A stretch of 64,000 bases of DNA from Nocardioides gansuensis (GTDB lineage Bacteria > Actinomycetota > Actinomycetes > Propionibacteriales > Nocardioidaceae). The DNA lies in contig NZ_QDGZ01000001.1 of NCBI RefSeq assembly GCF_003076135.1, forward strand, positions 682,001-746,000. The letters are read 5' to 3'. The notes beneath the pieces were generated by a model, which did not search any database, was not told the origin of the DNA, and saw only the letters and a program-made list of their open reading frames with translations. Numbering within the stretch: the stretch's first letter is position 1; the number at the start of each line of letters is the position of its first letter. Positions 30,927-40,100 of the stretch are shown in pieces. Position numbers and translations under genes: made by a program.

Positions 30927-31502
30927 ATGAGACTCATCATCATGGGGCCGCCCGGTGCCGGCAAGGGCACGCAGGCCAAGTTCATCGCTGAGCACTTCGG
31001 CATCCCCGCCATCTCGACCGGCGACATCTTCCGGGCCAACGTCTCGCAGGGGACACCGCTGGGCGTCGAGGCCAAGCGCTTCATGGACGCGGGGGAGTAC
31101 GTCCCCGACCAGATCACCAACGAGATGGTGCGCAACCGCATCGCCGAGCCCGACGCGGACCCCGGCTTCCTCCTGGACGGCTACCCGCGGACCCTCGCCC
31201 AGGTCGAGGAGCTCGACGACATGATCGCGGACACCGGCCACAAGCTCGATGCCGTGCTGGCCCTGACCGTCGACCGGGACGAGATCGTGCAGCGCCTGCT
31301 GGCGCGCGCGGAGATCGAGGGCCGCGCGGATGACACGGAGGAGGTCATCCGCCGTCGTCAGGAGCTCTACCTCGAGGAGACCAAGCCGCTCATCGAGATC
31401 TACCGCGACCGGGGCCTGCTCATCGAGGTCGACGGCATGGGCGAGGTCGACGACGTGACCGAGCGCTGCTTCGCGGCGCTCGACGTCGTCCCGCAGAGCT
31501 GA
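30927..31502 (+). CDS. adk: Adenylate kinase
   Basis: The 191-residue kinase interconverts ATP + AMP and 2 ADP. It has the P-loop GPPGAGKGTQAKFIAEHF, the AMP site ISTGDIFRANV and LDGYPRTLAQVEEL. It lacks the long LID insertion and zinc-binding Cys motif, so it is the short-LID form typical of actinobacteria. It directly follows secY and precedes map. Confidence 0.96.
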   Translation: MRLIIMGPPGAGKGTQAKFIAEHFGIPAISTGDIFRANVSQGTPLGVEAKRFMDAGEYVPDQITNEMVRNRIAEPDADPGFLLDGYPRTLAQVEELDDMIADTGHKLDAVLALTVDRDEIVQRLLARAEIEGRADDTEEVIRRRQELYLEETKPLIEIYRDRGLLIEVDGMGEVDDVTERCFAALDVVPQS

Positions 31503-31519
31503 GCGAGCAGGCCTGAGTC

Positions 31520-32344
31520 GTGTTCAGCCGTGAGCGTGGCCTGGAGATCAAGACCCCGGGGCAGATCGACCAGATGCGGGTCGCCGGCCTGCTGGTCGGC
31601 GAGACGCTCGACCTGCTCCGGCAGGCGGTCGAGCCCGGCATGACGACGGGTGACCTCGACCGCTTGGCCGAGAGCAACATCCGCGACCACGGCGGCATCC
31701 CGTCGTTCAAGGGCTATGGGGTGCCGCCGTTCCCGGCGACCATCTGCGCCTCGGTCAACGACGAGGTCGTGCACGGCATCCCGGGCGACCGCGTGCTCGA
31801 GGACGGCGACGTGGTCTCGATCGACTGCGGGGCGATCGTCGACGGCTGGCACGGCGACGCCGCGATCACCGTGGCGGTGGGCGAGGTGAAGCCCGAGGTC
31901 CTCGAGCTGATGCGGGTGACCGAGGAGGCCCTGTGGCGCGGCATGGCCGCGGCGCACCTGGGCGGCCGGGTGAGCGACATCGGCCACGCCATCGAGCGCT
32001 ACGTCCGCTCGCAGGGTGCCTACGGCATCCTCGAGGACTACACCGGCCACGGGATCGGCACCGAGATGCACATGCCGCCCAACGTCCCCAACTACGGCAA
32101 GCGCGGCAAGGGGCCGACGCTCGTCGAGGGCCTGGCCCTGGCCGTGGAGCCGATGGTGACCCTCGGCAGCAAGCACACCGACGTGCTCGAGGACGAGTGG
32201 ACCGTCGCCACCGTCGACGGCTCCTACGCCGCCCACTTCGAGCACACGTTCACGCTCACGCCGCAGGGCGCCTGGGTGCTCACCGCCGTGGACGGCGGCG
32301 CGGCCAGGCTCGCCGAGCTCGGCGTCCCATACGGTGGTCGCTGA
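31520..32344 (+). CDS. map: Methionine aminopeptidase, type I
   Basis: The 274-residue enzyme removes the initiator Met from nascent proteins. All five metal ligands are visible: Asp102 (SIDCGAIVDG), Asp113 (HGDAAI), His177 (GHGIGTEMH), Glu210 (AVEPM) and Glu241 (FEHTFTL). It starts at GTG 31520, 17 bases after adk. It lacks the N-terminal zinc finger/SH3-binding extension of some paralogs. In many bacteria infA follows; here about 15.8 kb of other genes intervene. Confidence 0.96.
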   Translation: MFSRERGLEIKTPGQIDQMRVAGLLVGETLDLLRQAVEPGMTTGDLDRLAESNIRDHGGIPSFKGYGVPPFPATICASVNDEVVHGIPGDRVLEDGDVVSIDCGAIVDGWHGDAAITVAVGEVKPEVLELMRVTEEALWRGMAAAHLGGRVSDIGHAIERYVRSQGAYGILEDYTGHGIGTEMHMPPNVPNYGKRGKGPTLVEGLALAVEPMVTLGSKHTDVLEDEWTVATVDGSYAAHFEHTFTLTPQGAWVLTAVDGGAARLAELGVPYGGR

Positions 32345-32390
32345 GCACGCCGGTTTCCCCCCGGCCTGCCCGTCGTGGGATGATCGGGGC

Positions 32391-32554
32391 ACCAGGAGGG
32401 GAGTATTCCCCCGTGGTGGTGTCGTCAGTACGGCGGGGCTTCAGGCCCTGCCCGGTGCCACCGGTCCGCGCGCGCGGGCGGAAGAGACCTCCGGAGCACG
32501 CATCCGCGCGCGCCCGCGCCCGGACACCCGTCCACTCCGGAGGAGAACCCCGCT
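32391..32554 (+). ncRNA. yybP-ykoY (Mn2+) riboswitch with translational expression platform
   Basis: The aptamer spans about 32391-32494. It contains the class hallmarks GGGGAGTA (32399-32405 region), GTCGTCAGTACGGC in the central loop, and GAGACCTCCGG at the 3' end. P1 forms between CCAGGAGG (32392-32399) and CCTCCGG (32488-32494). That 3' strand is also exactly complementary to CCGGAGG (32537-32543), which includes the Shine-Dalgarno of the downstream TerC gene. Ligand-stabilised P1 would therefore free the ribosome site, giving ON with manganese. The family assignment is from motif recognition; the switch logic is inference. Confidence 0.85.
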
Positions 32555-33613
32555 GTGAATTCGTTGATCGGTGACTCCGTCGCCTCGCCCGCGGTCTGGG
32601 CCATCACGGTCGCCGTGACCCTGACCGTCCTGCTGGTCGACCTGCTCGTGATCGGCCGCAAGTCGCACGAGCCGTCGATGCGGGAGGTCAGCACCCACCT
32701 GGCGTTCTACGTCGGCCTCGCCGTGCTCTTCGGCATCGGCCTGTGGGTCTTCGCCGAGCCGCACGAGCTGTCCCCGGCCCCCGGGCCCGAGTTCTTCGCC
32801 GGCTGGCTGACCGAATACTCGCTGTCTGTCGACAACCTGTTCATCTTCATCATCATCATGGCCAAGTTCGGCGTGCCACGCGCCTACCAGCAGACGGCCC
32901 TGATGATCGGCATCGTGCTGGCCCTCATCATGCGCGCGATCTTCATCGTGGTCGGCGCCGCGGCGATCGAGAACTTCAGCTGGGTCTTCTACCTCTTCGG
33001 CCTCTTCCTCATCTACACGGCGGTCAAGCTCGCCAAGGAGGGCGGCGAGGACGAGGACGAGTACGAGGAGAACAAGCTGGTCAAGTACGCCGAGACGCAC
33101 CTGCCGGCGACCAGCCAGTGGCACGGCACCAGGATCTGGGCCAGGGTCGAGGGCAAGCGGCTGGTGACCCCGATGTTCTTCGTGATCCTCACGCTCGGCA
33201 CGACCGACCTGCTCTTCGCGCTCGACTCCATCCCGGCGATCTACGGCCTGACGCAGGACCCCTACCTCGTGTTCACCGCCAACATCTTCGCCCTGATGGG
33301 CCTGCGCCAGCTCTACTTCCTCATCGGCGGGCTGCTGCAGCGCCTGATCTACCTCTCCTACGGCCTGGCGTTCCTGCTCGGCTTCATCGGCGTCAAGCTG
33401 ATGCTCCACGCGATGCACGTGAACGAGCTGTCGTTCATCAACGGCGGCCACCACATCGAGTGGGCGCCGGAGATCCCGATCTGGCTGTCGCTGTCGGTCA
33501 TCGTCGGCACCCTCGCCATCACCGCGGTCGCCTCGCTGTGGGCGTCCAGCAGGATGGCGGCCGCCGAGCAGGACGCCGTCACCGGGCCGCGGCGCGACTG
33601 GGACAACGACTGA
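32555..33613 (+). CDS. TerC-family membrane protein, probable Mn2+ exporter
   Basis: The 352-residue protein has about nine hydrophobic segments and TerC signatures: the acidic membrane motif TEYSLSVDNLFIFIIIM and the repeat TTDLLFALDSIPAIYGLTQD, whose buried Asp residues are thought to bind metal. An acidic cytosolic loop (GGEDEDEYEENK) lies mid-protein. TerC/Alx/MeeF proteins export manganese, partly to protect or metallate exported proteins. GTG 32555 with GGAGGAG nine bases upstream is placed behind the Mn riboswitch, which supports this role. It ends 6 bases before the convergent HNH gene. Confidence 0.9.
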   Translation: MNSLIGDSVASPAVWAITVAVTLTVLLVDLLVIGRKSHEPSMREVSTHLAFYVGLAVLFGIGLWVFAEPHELSPAPGPEFFAGWLTEYSLSVDNLFIFIIIMAKFGVPRAYQQTALMIGIVLALIMRAIFIVVGAAAIENFSWVFYLFGLFLIYTAVKLAKEGGEDEDEYEENKLVKYAETHLPATSQWHGTRIWARVEGKRLVTPMFFVILTLGTTDLLFALDSIPAIYGLTQDPYLVFTANIFALMGLRQLYFLIGGLLQRLIYLSYGLAFLLGFIGVKLMLHAMHVNELSFINGGHHIEWAPEIPIWLSLSVIVGTLAITAVASLWASSRMAAAEQDAVTGPRRDWDND

Positions 33614-33619
33614 CCGTCG

Positions 33620-34315
33620 TCAGCACGCCCGTCGGACCGCCGCGACGTCCTCGTCGGTGAGCGGCAGGTCCCACTGGGCCGCGACGGCGACGTAACGGCG
33701 CCCGTAGGCGCACCGTGAGGCCCGGCGGGGTGGCAGCCACTCCGCCGGGCCTGCGGCTCCCTTGGCGTCGTTGACGGCGGCCGACACCGCCAGGAGCTCA
33801 CGGCGTACGTCGTTGGCGAAGGCGACGCGGCGCCGCTGGCTCCAGGCCCAGGCGCCGCCGTGCCAGGCGCGCGCCAGCGGGTAGACGTGGTCGACGGCGA
33901 TCCAGTAGCCGTCGTCGCGCCAGGTGAGCTCCTCGCCGGTGTAGGGGTCGGTGAGCCGAGCCTCGTAGATGCGGCACTCCGACCCCCAGCGCAGCTCGAT
34001 GTCGCGCATCTGCCGCAGCAGCACGTCCTGGCGCGTGTCGCACCCGTTGTGGCCGCCCACGCCGTCGTGGTCGTCCGTCCAGGCGGGGCCGAAGACGCAG
34101 GCCCCGGGGTCGCAGGCGCGGTCGTAGCCCGGCTGCCAGTCGATCTCGTCGACGACCTCGACTTCGCGCAGCAGGCGCTCGAGGACCGGCATCGCGGGCC
34201 GAGGCGTCACTGAGGAGGCCCCGGGGCCCGGGGGAGTCGTCGGGGAGACCACTGCGCACCCCGCCAGGGCCACGAGCAGGCAGGCCGCGAAGCTTCCCCG
34301 GCTCAGGGCACGCAC
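33620..34315 (-). CDS. Secreted HNH-family (DUF1524-like) nuclease lipoprotein
   Basis: The protein is about 231 residues from GTG 34315, with a basic N-terminus, hydrophobic core and lipobox ALAGC, so it should be a surface lipoprotein. The catalytic region has the DHVYPLARAW core, a following Trp/Arg-rich ANDVRREL, and VNDAKGAAGPAEWLPP, the usual order of exported HNH/GmrSD-C-type nucleases. Conserved Cys pairs may form disulfides. It overlaps the kinase stop by 13 bases and is the last gene of the FHA-kinase-nuclease unit. Substrate is probably extracellular nucleic acid, which is inference. The Shine-Dalgarno is weak; a shorter ATG start near 34190 would lose the export signal. Confidence 0.75.
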   Translation of the reverse strand: MRALSRGSFAACLLVALAGCAVVSPTTPPGPGASSVTPRPAMPVLERLLREVEVVDEIDWQPGYDRACDPGACVFGPAWTDDHDGVGGHNGCDTRQDVLLRQMRDIELRWGSECRIYEARLTDPYTGEELTWRDDGYWIAVDHVYPLARAWHGGAWAWSQRRRVAFANDVRRELLAVSAAVNDAKGAAGPAEWLPPRRASRCAYGRRYVAVAAQWDLPLTDEDVAAVRRAC

Positions 34316-35706
34316 TCCTGGCCCGCGGGGGAGTCGTCGCCGCCGCGCAGCAGCCGGACCTCCAGGCACACCTGGCCCGGCGACCTCACCACGACGCGCT
34401 TCCTCTTGGTGCGCTCCGGAGCGGGGGAGTCGGAGGTCTGCCACACCCAGGTGTCGCCCGGCTGGAGCGGCTCGCTGTACTCCCAGGAGAAGACGACTCC
34501 CTGCGGGGTGCGTACACCGGTGAGGCTGGGCGCCTCGGTGAGCACGTCCGGGATGAGGTCGGAGGGCGTCGTCGCCGGCGCCGTGGGGTCGTCGGCCCCC
34601 GGATCGTCCTGGGGATCGCCATCGCGCAGCATCAGGCCGGCCACTAGGGCAGCGGCCACGATCACGCCCAGCGCGGCCCACACCGCGGACGACACCCGGC
34701 CGCGGTCCGGCTCGGCCTCGGACGCGGCGGTCGGCACCGTCGAGGGACGCGGGCCCGACGCCGAGATGACGGTGACCGACCGCATCACCGTGCGGCCCTC
34801 GTCCGCGACCTGGGCCTCCGGCCGCTTCACCGAGGTGTCGGGTCGGTCTCCCTCCACCGCGACGGTCGTGCGCGGCCAGCCCGCGGCGGCCTCGATGCGC
34901 TGCAGCGCACGCGCCAGCTCGAGGGCACTCTGCGGCCGGTGGGCGGGCACCTTGGCCATGCACTGCTGGAGCAGCCGGTCGAGCGCCGGTGGCACGTCCT
35001 GGCGCTGGGTGGCGGGTGGGGGAGCGTGCAGGATGCGGGCGCTGAGGGCGCGCGTGGAGTTGTCGCCGCCGGGGATCGAGAAGGGCGACCGGCCGACCAG
35101 GAGGTGCCAGATGGTGGCGCCGAGGGAGTAGACGTCGGACGCGACGCTGCCGTTGGAGCGGCCGTCGAGCATCTCGGGAGACGACCAGGGGTAGGAGATC
35201 CGGACGTCGTGGTCGCCCTCGACGTCGGCCATCTGGCCGGCGATGCCGAAGTCGGTGAGCGCCGGCTCGTGGTAGGTCGTGATGAGCACGTTGCTCGGCT
35301 TGATGTCGCGGTGGAGGATCCCGGACCTGTGGGCCGTCTCGATGGCGCTGGCCAGCTTGATGCCGGTGCTGACGGCGTCGACGACCGCCAGGGGGCTGGT
35401 GCGCACGCGGACGCCCAGGTCGGGGGGCGGGCAGTAGCGCATGACGAGGTAGGGGCGGCCGCCGTCGAGGGTCATGCCGGCCGTGATCACCGAGACGATG
35501 AACGGATGGTCCGCCAGGCGGGCCATCGCGTTGGCCTCGGCCGTGAAGAGCTGCTTCTCCCTGTCCGTCAGGGGTACGTCGGGGCGCACGACCTTGACGG
35601 CGACCCGCTGGCGCGGCCACTGCTGCTCGTAGAGGAACACGTCGGCGAAGCCGCCGGTGCCCAGGTGCTCGACGAAGGTGAACCCTGGGATGGTCGGTGC
35701 GGTCAC
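34303..35706 (-). CDS. Membrane-anchored Ser/Thr protein kinase
   Basis: This 467-residue PknB-type (Hanks) kinase has the Gly loop LGTGGFADVF, Lys38 (VAVKVV), catalytic HRDIKPSN (Asp134), DFG Asp152 and SSPEMLDG in place of the APE motif. The kinase domain ends near 270. A juxtamembrane region of about 65 residues leads to one TM segment (about 339-357). The ~110-residue extracellular domain has no PASTA repeats. The GTG start overlaps the FHA stop by 4 bases. It probably phosphorylates the FHA partner or products of the divergent MoxR/DUF58 genes, as reported for the bifidobacterial kinase Pkb2 (from memory). Confidence 0.9.
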   Translation of the reverse strand: MTAPTIPGFTFVEHLGTGGFADVFLYEQQWPRQRVAVKVVRPDVPLTDREKQLFTAEANAMARLADHPFIVSVITAGMTLDGGRPYLVMRYCPPPDLGVRVRTSPLAVVDAVSTGIKLASAIETAHRSGILHRDIKPSNVLITTYHEPALTDFGIAGQMADVEGDHDVRISYPWSSPEMLDGRSNGSVASDVYSLGATIWHLLVGRSPFSIPGGDNSTRALSARILHAPPPATQRQDVPPALDRLLQQCMAKVPAHRPQSALELARALQRIEAAAGWPRTTVAVEGDRPDTSVKRPEAQVADEGRTVMRSVTVISASGPRPSTVPTAASEAEPDRGRVSSAVWAALGVIVAAALVAGLMLRDGDPQDDPGADDPTAPATTPSDLIPDVLTEAPSLTGVRTPQGVVFSWEYSEPLQPGDTWVWQTSDSPAPERTKRKRVVVRSPGQVCLEVRLLRGGDDSPAGQECVP

Positions 35707-37073
35707 CGGCCCACCACCGCGGGGCCGACCTCGAACCGCACCTCGTAGACGTCCGCGAGGTCGAGGGTCGATCCGGGCTCCAGCACGTAGGCCTCACCGG
35801 CAGCCAACCGCTGGGGAGGCCTGCCGGGTGGGGTGAGCATGGTGCCGCCGCGCGATCCCAGGTCGCGGGCCAGCACGTCCCATCCCGCCAGCTCGATCTG
35901 CAGGTGCATCCGGGAGACGAACGTGTGGTCGCGGGGGAGATGCACGAGGTGTGGCCAGTCGTGGCTGCCGTCGACGGGAGCCGGCTTGCGTCCCAGCACC
36001 ACGCCCCGGTCCAGGGGGACGACCTCGCCCGTGGGGAGCCGCAGGCCGCCCAGCATGGGACGCGGGATCCACCGGGGCTCCTGGGGAGCGACGGGCTGGT
36101 GGCACACGCGGCAGGCCGGCCGGGCCGGGGTGGTGGGGTGACCCTGGGGGCAGTGGACGGCCAGCACCGTGACCGGGCCGCCCTGGGGGGGCGGGACGCC
36201 CGGCTGGGCGGGCCGGTTGACGGTCGACCCGTCGTGGTCGTCGACGTCCCCGGCTGCGTGGGGCGCCGGGGCGGACGGACGGATCGTGGTGTGGCCGCCC
36301 TCCTCGATGCGCGGCAGGTGCTGCCCGGGGTCGGTGGTGTCGAGCAGCGGCCCGGTGTCCTGGCGTGGGTCCGTGTCGTGGCCCGGCACGGCCGCCGGCG
36401 ACGCGGCGTACGGCGCCGCTGGCTGCTCTGCTGCAGGTGTCGCCCGCACCCGGCGTGGGCGTGGCGGGGGAGGGCCCTCGGGCCCCTTGGCGGCGAGGAT
36501 CTCGTCGGGGATGCCGTCGATGAGACCCTCCGCCGGGGGTGGCAGGGCGGTGCTGATGCTTGCGGGTGGGGGCGCCACCCGGGAGGTCACCGGGCGCACC
36601 TCGGCGCGGGAGGCCGCGACGACGCCGCCGACGAGCCGGCGCACCGGAGCGAGCTCGGCGGCGTCCGCCCCGCCGTCGAGGGACAGGATGCGGCTGGGGC
36701 CGACGACGCGGACGTGCCCGCGGCCGCGGGAGACGGCGGTCGAGGAGCCGCCGGACATGTCGACGAGGGCGAGGCCCGGAGGGTCGCCGTCGAAGGCCTT
36801 CTCCAGCAGCGCGAGCACCTGCTCCACCACGCTCGCGCTTGCCGGCGCGGTGGTGAGGGTCTCCCAGAGCGCCGAGACGACGTCCTCGTCGCCCGGGTCG
36901 GTCATCAGGATCCAGTGGTCACCCGTGCCGAGGAGCAGGTCGTGACCCGGGACGTACGTCGTCTCCACGACCACCGCTGCCTCCTCGTGCTCACCCGTCC
37001 ACACCTGCAGACCGACCCCGTGCGCAGGCCTTCCTACCCCGTCACCGGCGGCCCGAACCGACATTGTCCCCAT
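35703..37073 (-). CDS. FHA-domain protein of the kinase cluster
   Basis: The 456-residue protein has an N-terminal domain (about 1-165) with a VWTGEHEEAAVVV start and no family I recognise. A Pro/Ala-rich linker follows. Then comes a CPQGHPTTPARPACRVC segment that looks like a zinc ribbon, and a C-terminal FHA domain with VVLGRKP, SRMHLQIEL and DLGSRGGTML. The last is a variant of the GSTNGT motif. It should read phosphothreonine marks made by the adjacent kinase, whose start it overlaps (GTGA). The 109-base gap to the divergent Fn3 gene should hold both promoters. Confidence 0.85.
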   Translation of the reverse strand: MGTMSVRAAGDGVGRPAHGVGLQVWTGEHEEAAVVVETTYVPGHDLLLGTGDHWILMTDPGDEDVVSALWETLTTAPASASVVEQVLALLEKAFDGDPPGLALVDMSGGSSTAVSRGRGHVRVVGPSRILSLDGGADAAELAPVRRLVGGVVAASRAEVRPVTSRVAPPPASISTALPPPAEGLIDGIPDEILAAKGPEGPPPPRPRRVRATPAAEQPAAPYAASPAAVPGHDTDPRQDTGPLLDTTDPGQHLPRIEEGGHTTIRPSAPAPHAAGDVDDHDGSTVNRPAQPGVPPPQGGPVTVLAVHCPQGHPTTPARPACRVCHQPVAPQEPRWIPRPMLGGLRLPTGEVVPLDRGVVLGRKPAPVDGSHDWPHLVHLPRDHTFVSRMHLQIELAGWDVLARDLGSRGGTMLTPPGRPPQRLAAGEAYVLEPGSTLDLADVYEVRFEVGPAVVGR

Positions 37074-37182
37074 CTTCGCCGATAACCGTCCGGGGGTGGC
37101 CCGACTTGTCCATTGCGGGCGCGGCTACTTACGCTCCGTCGTGCGCCGATCGGGTGGCGCATTCCGGACAACAGGGGGAACT

Positions 37183-40100
37183 GTGGCGCGGAAGCAATTC
37201 CTGCGACGGCACCGCGCCTCCGTCGCGTCCGGACTCGCGCTGGCCGTCATGGTCGGCGCCGTGGTCGTGCAGGCGGTCACCGACGACGGCTACCGCAAGC
37301 ACCAGGCCGAGCTGAACGACGGCGGCATCTGGGTCGTCAACGACGAGCACGCCGTCTACGGTCGCCTCAACAAGCCCATCAACCAGCTGGACTCGCGGGT
37401 GGTCACCGACGAGCTCGAGGGCCGGTTCGACGTGGTCCAGGACGGTGCCGCGGTCGTGGCCCTCGACGAGCAGGCCAACACCGCCCGCGTCGTCGACCCC
37501 GCGACGTCGACGTTCCGCACCAACGCGCAGATCTCGGTGCCCGGCAACGGCGACGTCCGGCTGGCGGGCGGCACGTTCGCTGCCGTGGACGCGAGGACCG
37601 GCGAGCTGTGGGCCGTGCCGGTGGACCCTCAGGTCGGACAGGCGTTCATCACGCCGGCCGACCGGCAGGCCGAGGAGCTCGCCAAGGTCGGCACGTCCGC
37701 GGCCCTCACCGTCACCCAGGGCGGCACCGTGGTCGCCACGTCCGCCGGCCAGGGCACGGTCACCTGGATCGCGCGCGACGGCGCCGACTTCGAGAAGCCC
37801 CGCGAGGAGCAGCTCCCCGAGGCCGCCGGGGCGCCGACGGCGGTCACCGCCGTGGGGGAGCGGGCCGTCACCTACGACGCGGAGTCCGGCCAGCTGCAGG
37901 TCGTCGACGGCCCCGGCTCCCAGCTGCCCGCGGACGGCGTGCTGCAGCAGGCCGGTCCGGACGCCGGGACCGTCCTCGTCGCCACGCGGGGCGCGCTGCT
38001 GAGCGTCGACCTCGAGAGCGGTGTCTCGACCGTGGTGCGGGAGGGCCTCGACGGCGCTCCCGCGGAGCCGGTGCGCCTCGGTGCCTGTGTCTACGGCGCG
38101 TGGTGGGGTGGCAGCGGCGCTGTCGTGATCCAGTGCGGCGACGCGCCGGCTGAGCTCCGCACGCTCGGCGGCAACGCCAGCCGCCTCGCCTTCCGGGTCA
38201 ACCGCGGCCAGATCGTCCTCAACGACGACGCGACCGGTGCGGTGTGGGACCTCGAGCAGGACAAGCCGCTGCGCATCGACAACTGGAACGCCTTCACCTC
38301 GTCGAAGAAGGTCCAGGACGACAAGAAGCAGCAGCAGGAGACCGCGTTCGGCGAGCGCAAGCCGCCGAAGGCCAAGCCGGACCAGTACGGCGCGCGCCCC
38401 GGCCGCACGACCGTCCTGCACCCGCTCGACAACGACTCGGCCCAGGACGGTCACCTGCTGAGCATCTCCCGAGTGGACAAGCCGACCGGTGGCGCCTCGG
38501 CCGAGATCAGCCCCGACGGACAGACGGTCGTCCTCTCGATGCCGTCACGGGCGAGTCGCACCAGCTTCGAGTACTTCATCAACGACGGCCGGGACGGCCA
38601 GGCGCACGCGACGATCAGCGTCACGCCCCGCGAGCCCGGACAGAACGAGTCGCCCGACCTGCGCGAGGGCTTCGAACCCCGCACCTGGCGGGTGCCGGCC
38701 GGCAGCGCGCTCTCGGTGCCCGTGCTGGCCGACTGGCGCGACGACGCGGACGGCGACACCCTGATCCTCGACACCGCGGAGGCGGTCGGCGGCCGCGAGT
38801 CCGGGGCCCAGGCCCGCACCACGTCCGACGGACGCATCCGCTTCACGGCCCCGCAGTCCGGTGACGGGCCGGTCCGGGTGCAGTACACCGTCACGGACGG
38901 CCAGTCCGCCCCCGTGGAGAAGTCGGTCACCTTCCTGGTGCAGGACAAGCTGGACCAGAAGTCTCACGCCGCGGTCGCCGAGCCCGACGTGGTCCGGGGC
39001 GAGGTGGGCAAGCCGATCAAGATCCGGCCGCTGCTCAACGACCTCCCGGGCTCGGATCCGTCCACCCCCCACGCCGAGCTCGCACTGGGCGGCCGGGTAC
39101 AGGACCAGTCGCGGGCCAGCGTCAAGACCGACGTGGAGAACGGCGTCGTCACCTTCCAGGCCACGCAGGCCGGCACCTACTTCCTCAAGTACGAGGCCGC
39201 CTTCGGCAACGCGCCACTGGCCACCGCCCAGATCCGCGTCGACGTCAGCCCGCCCCGGGACGCCGACCCCGTGGCGATGCCGGACGCGACGACGCTCTAC
39301 GGCCAGGCGCCGGGCGTCATCGACGTGCTGGCCAACGACCTCGACCCCGCCGGGGGACTGCTCGTGGTCCAGCGCGCGACCGCCGACGACCCGCGGCAGC
39401 TGGACGTCGCGATCATCGACGGACGCTGGCTGCGCATCTCGGCCCGGCAGGGGGAGCTGCAGCCACGCACCCAGCTGGTCCACTACCAGGTCAGCAACGG
39501 CGCCAAGTCCGGGATCGAGGGCGAGGTCGTCGTCACCCAGCGTCCCAGACCCCAGGACGACTCGCCGGTGACCGTCACCGACCGGGTGCGCGTGCGGGCC
39601 GGCACGTCTGTCACCGCGGCCGTGCTGGACAACGACATCTCACCGTCCGGCGACCGGCTCTCGCTGGTCACCGACACCGCCGAGGGCACGCCGGGCGAGC
39701 TCAAGGTCGTGCCCCCGGGCGACGTGAAGACCGATCCGGGGCGCGCCTTCGTGTGGCGGCGCACGGTCCGCTACGTCGCCCCGGCCGGCCTCCAGGAGCG
39801 CGACACCTACGAGATCACCTACATCGCCACCAACTCCAGCGGTGTGACGTCCCCCGGCCGGCTGCTGGTCACGATCATCCCGGCCGGTGCGCCCAACACA
39901 GCCCCTGAGCCGCCCACCCTCGAGGCGCGGACCGTCTCCGGCGACCGGGTCAAGGTCCGGCTGCCGGGCAGCGGGATCGACCAGGATGGCGACCCGGTGA
40001 CGGTCACCGGCATCACCTCGGCGCCGCGGCTCGGCCGCATCCTGGCCTACGGTGCCAACTTCCTGGAGTACGAGGCCTACCCGCGCACGGCAGGCACCGA

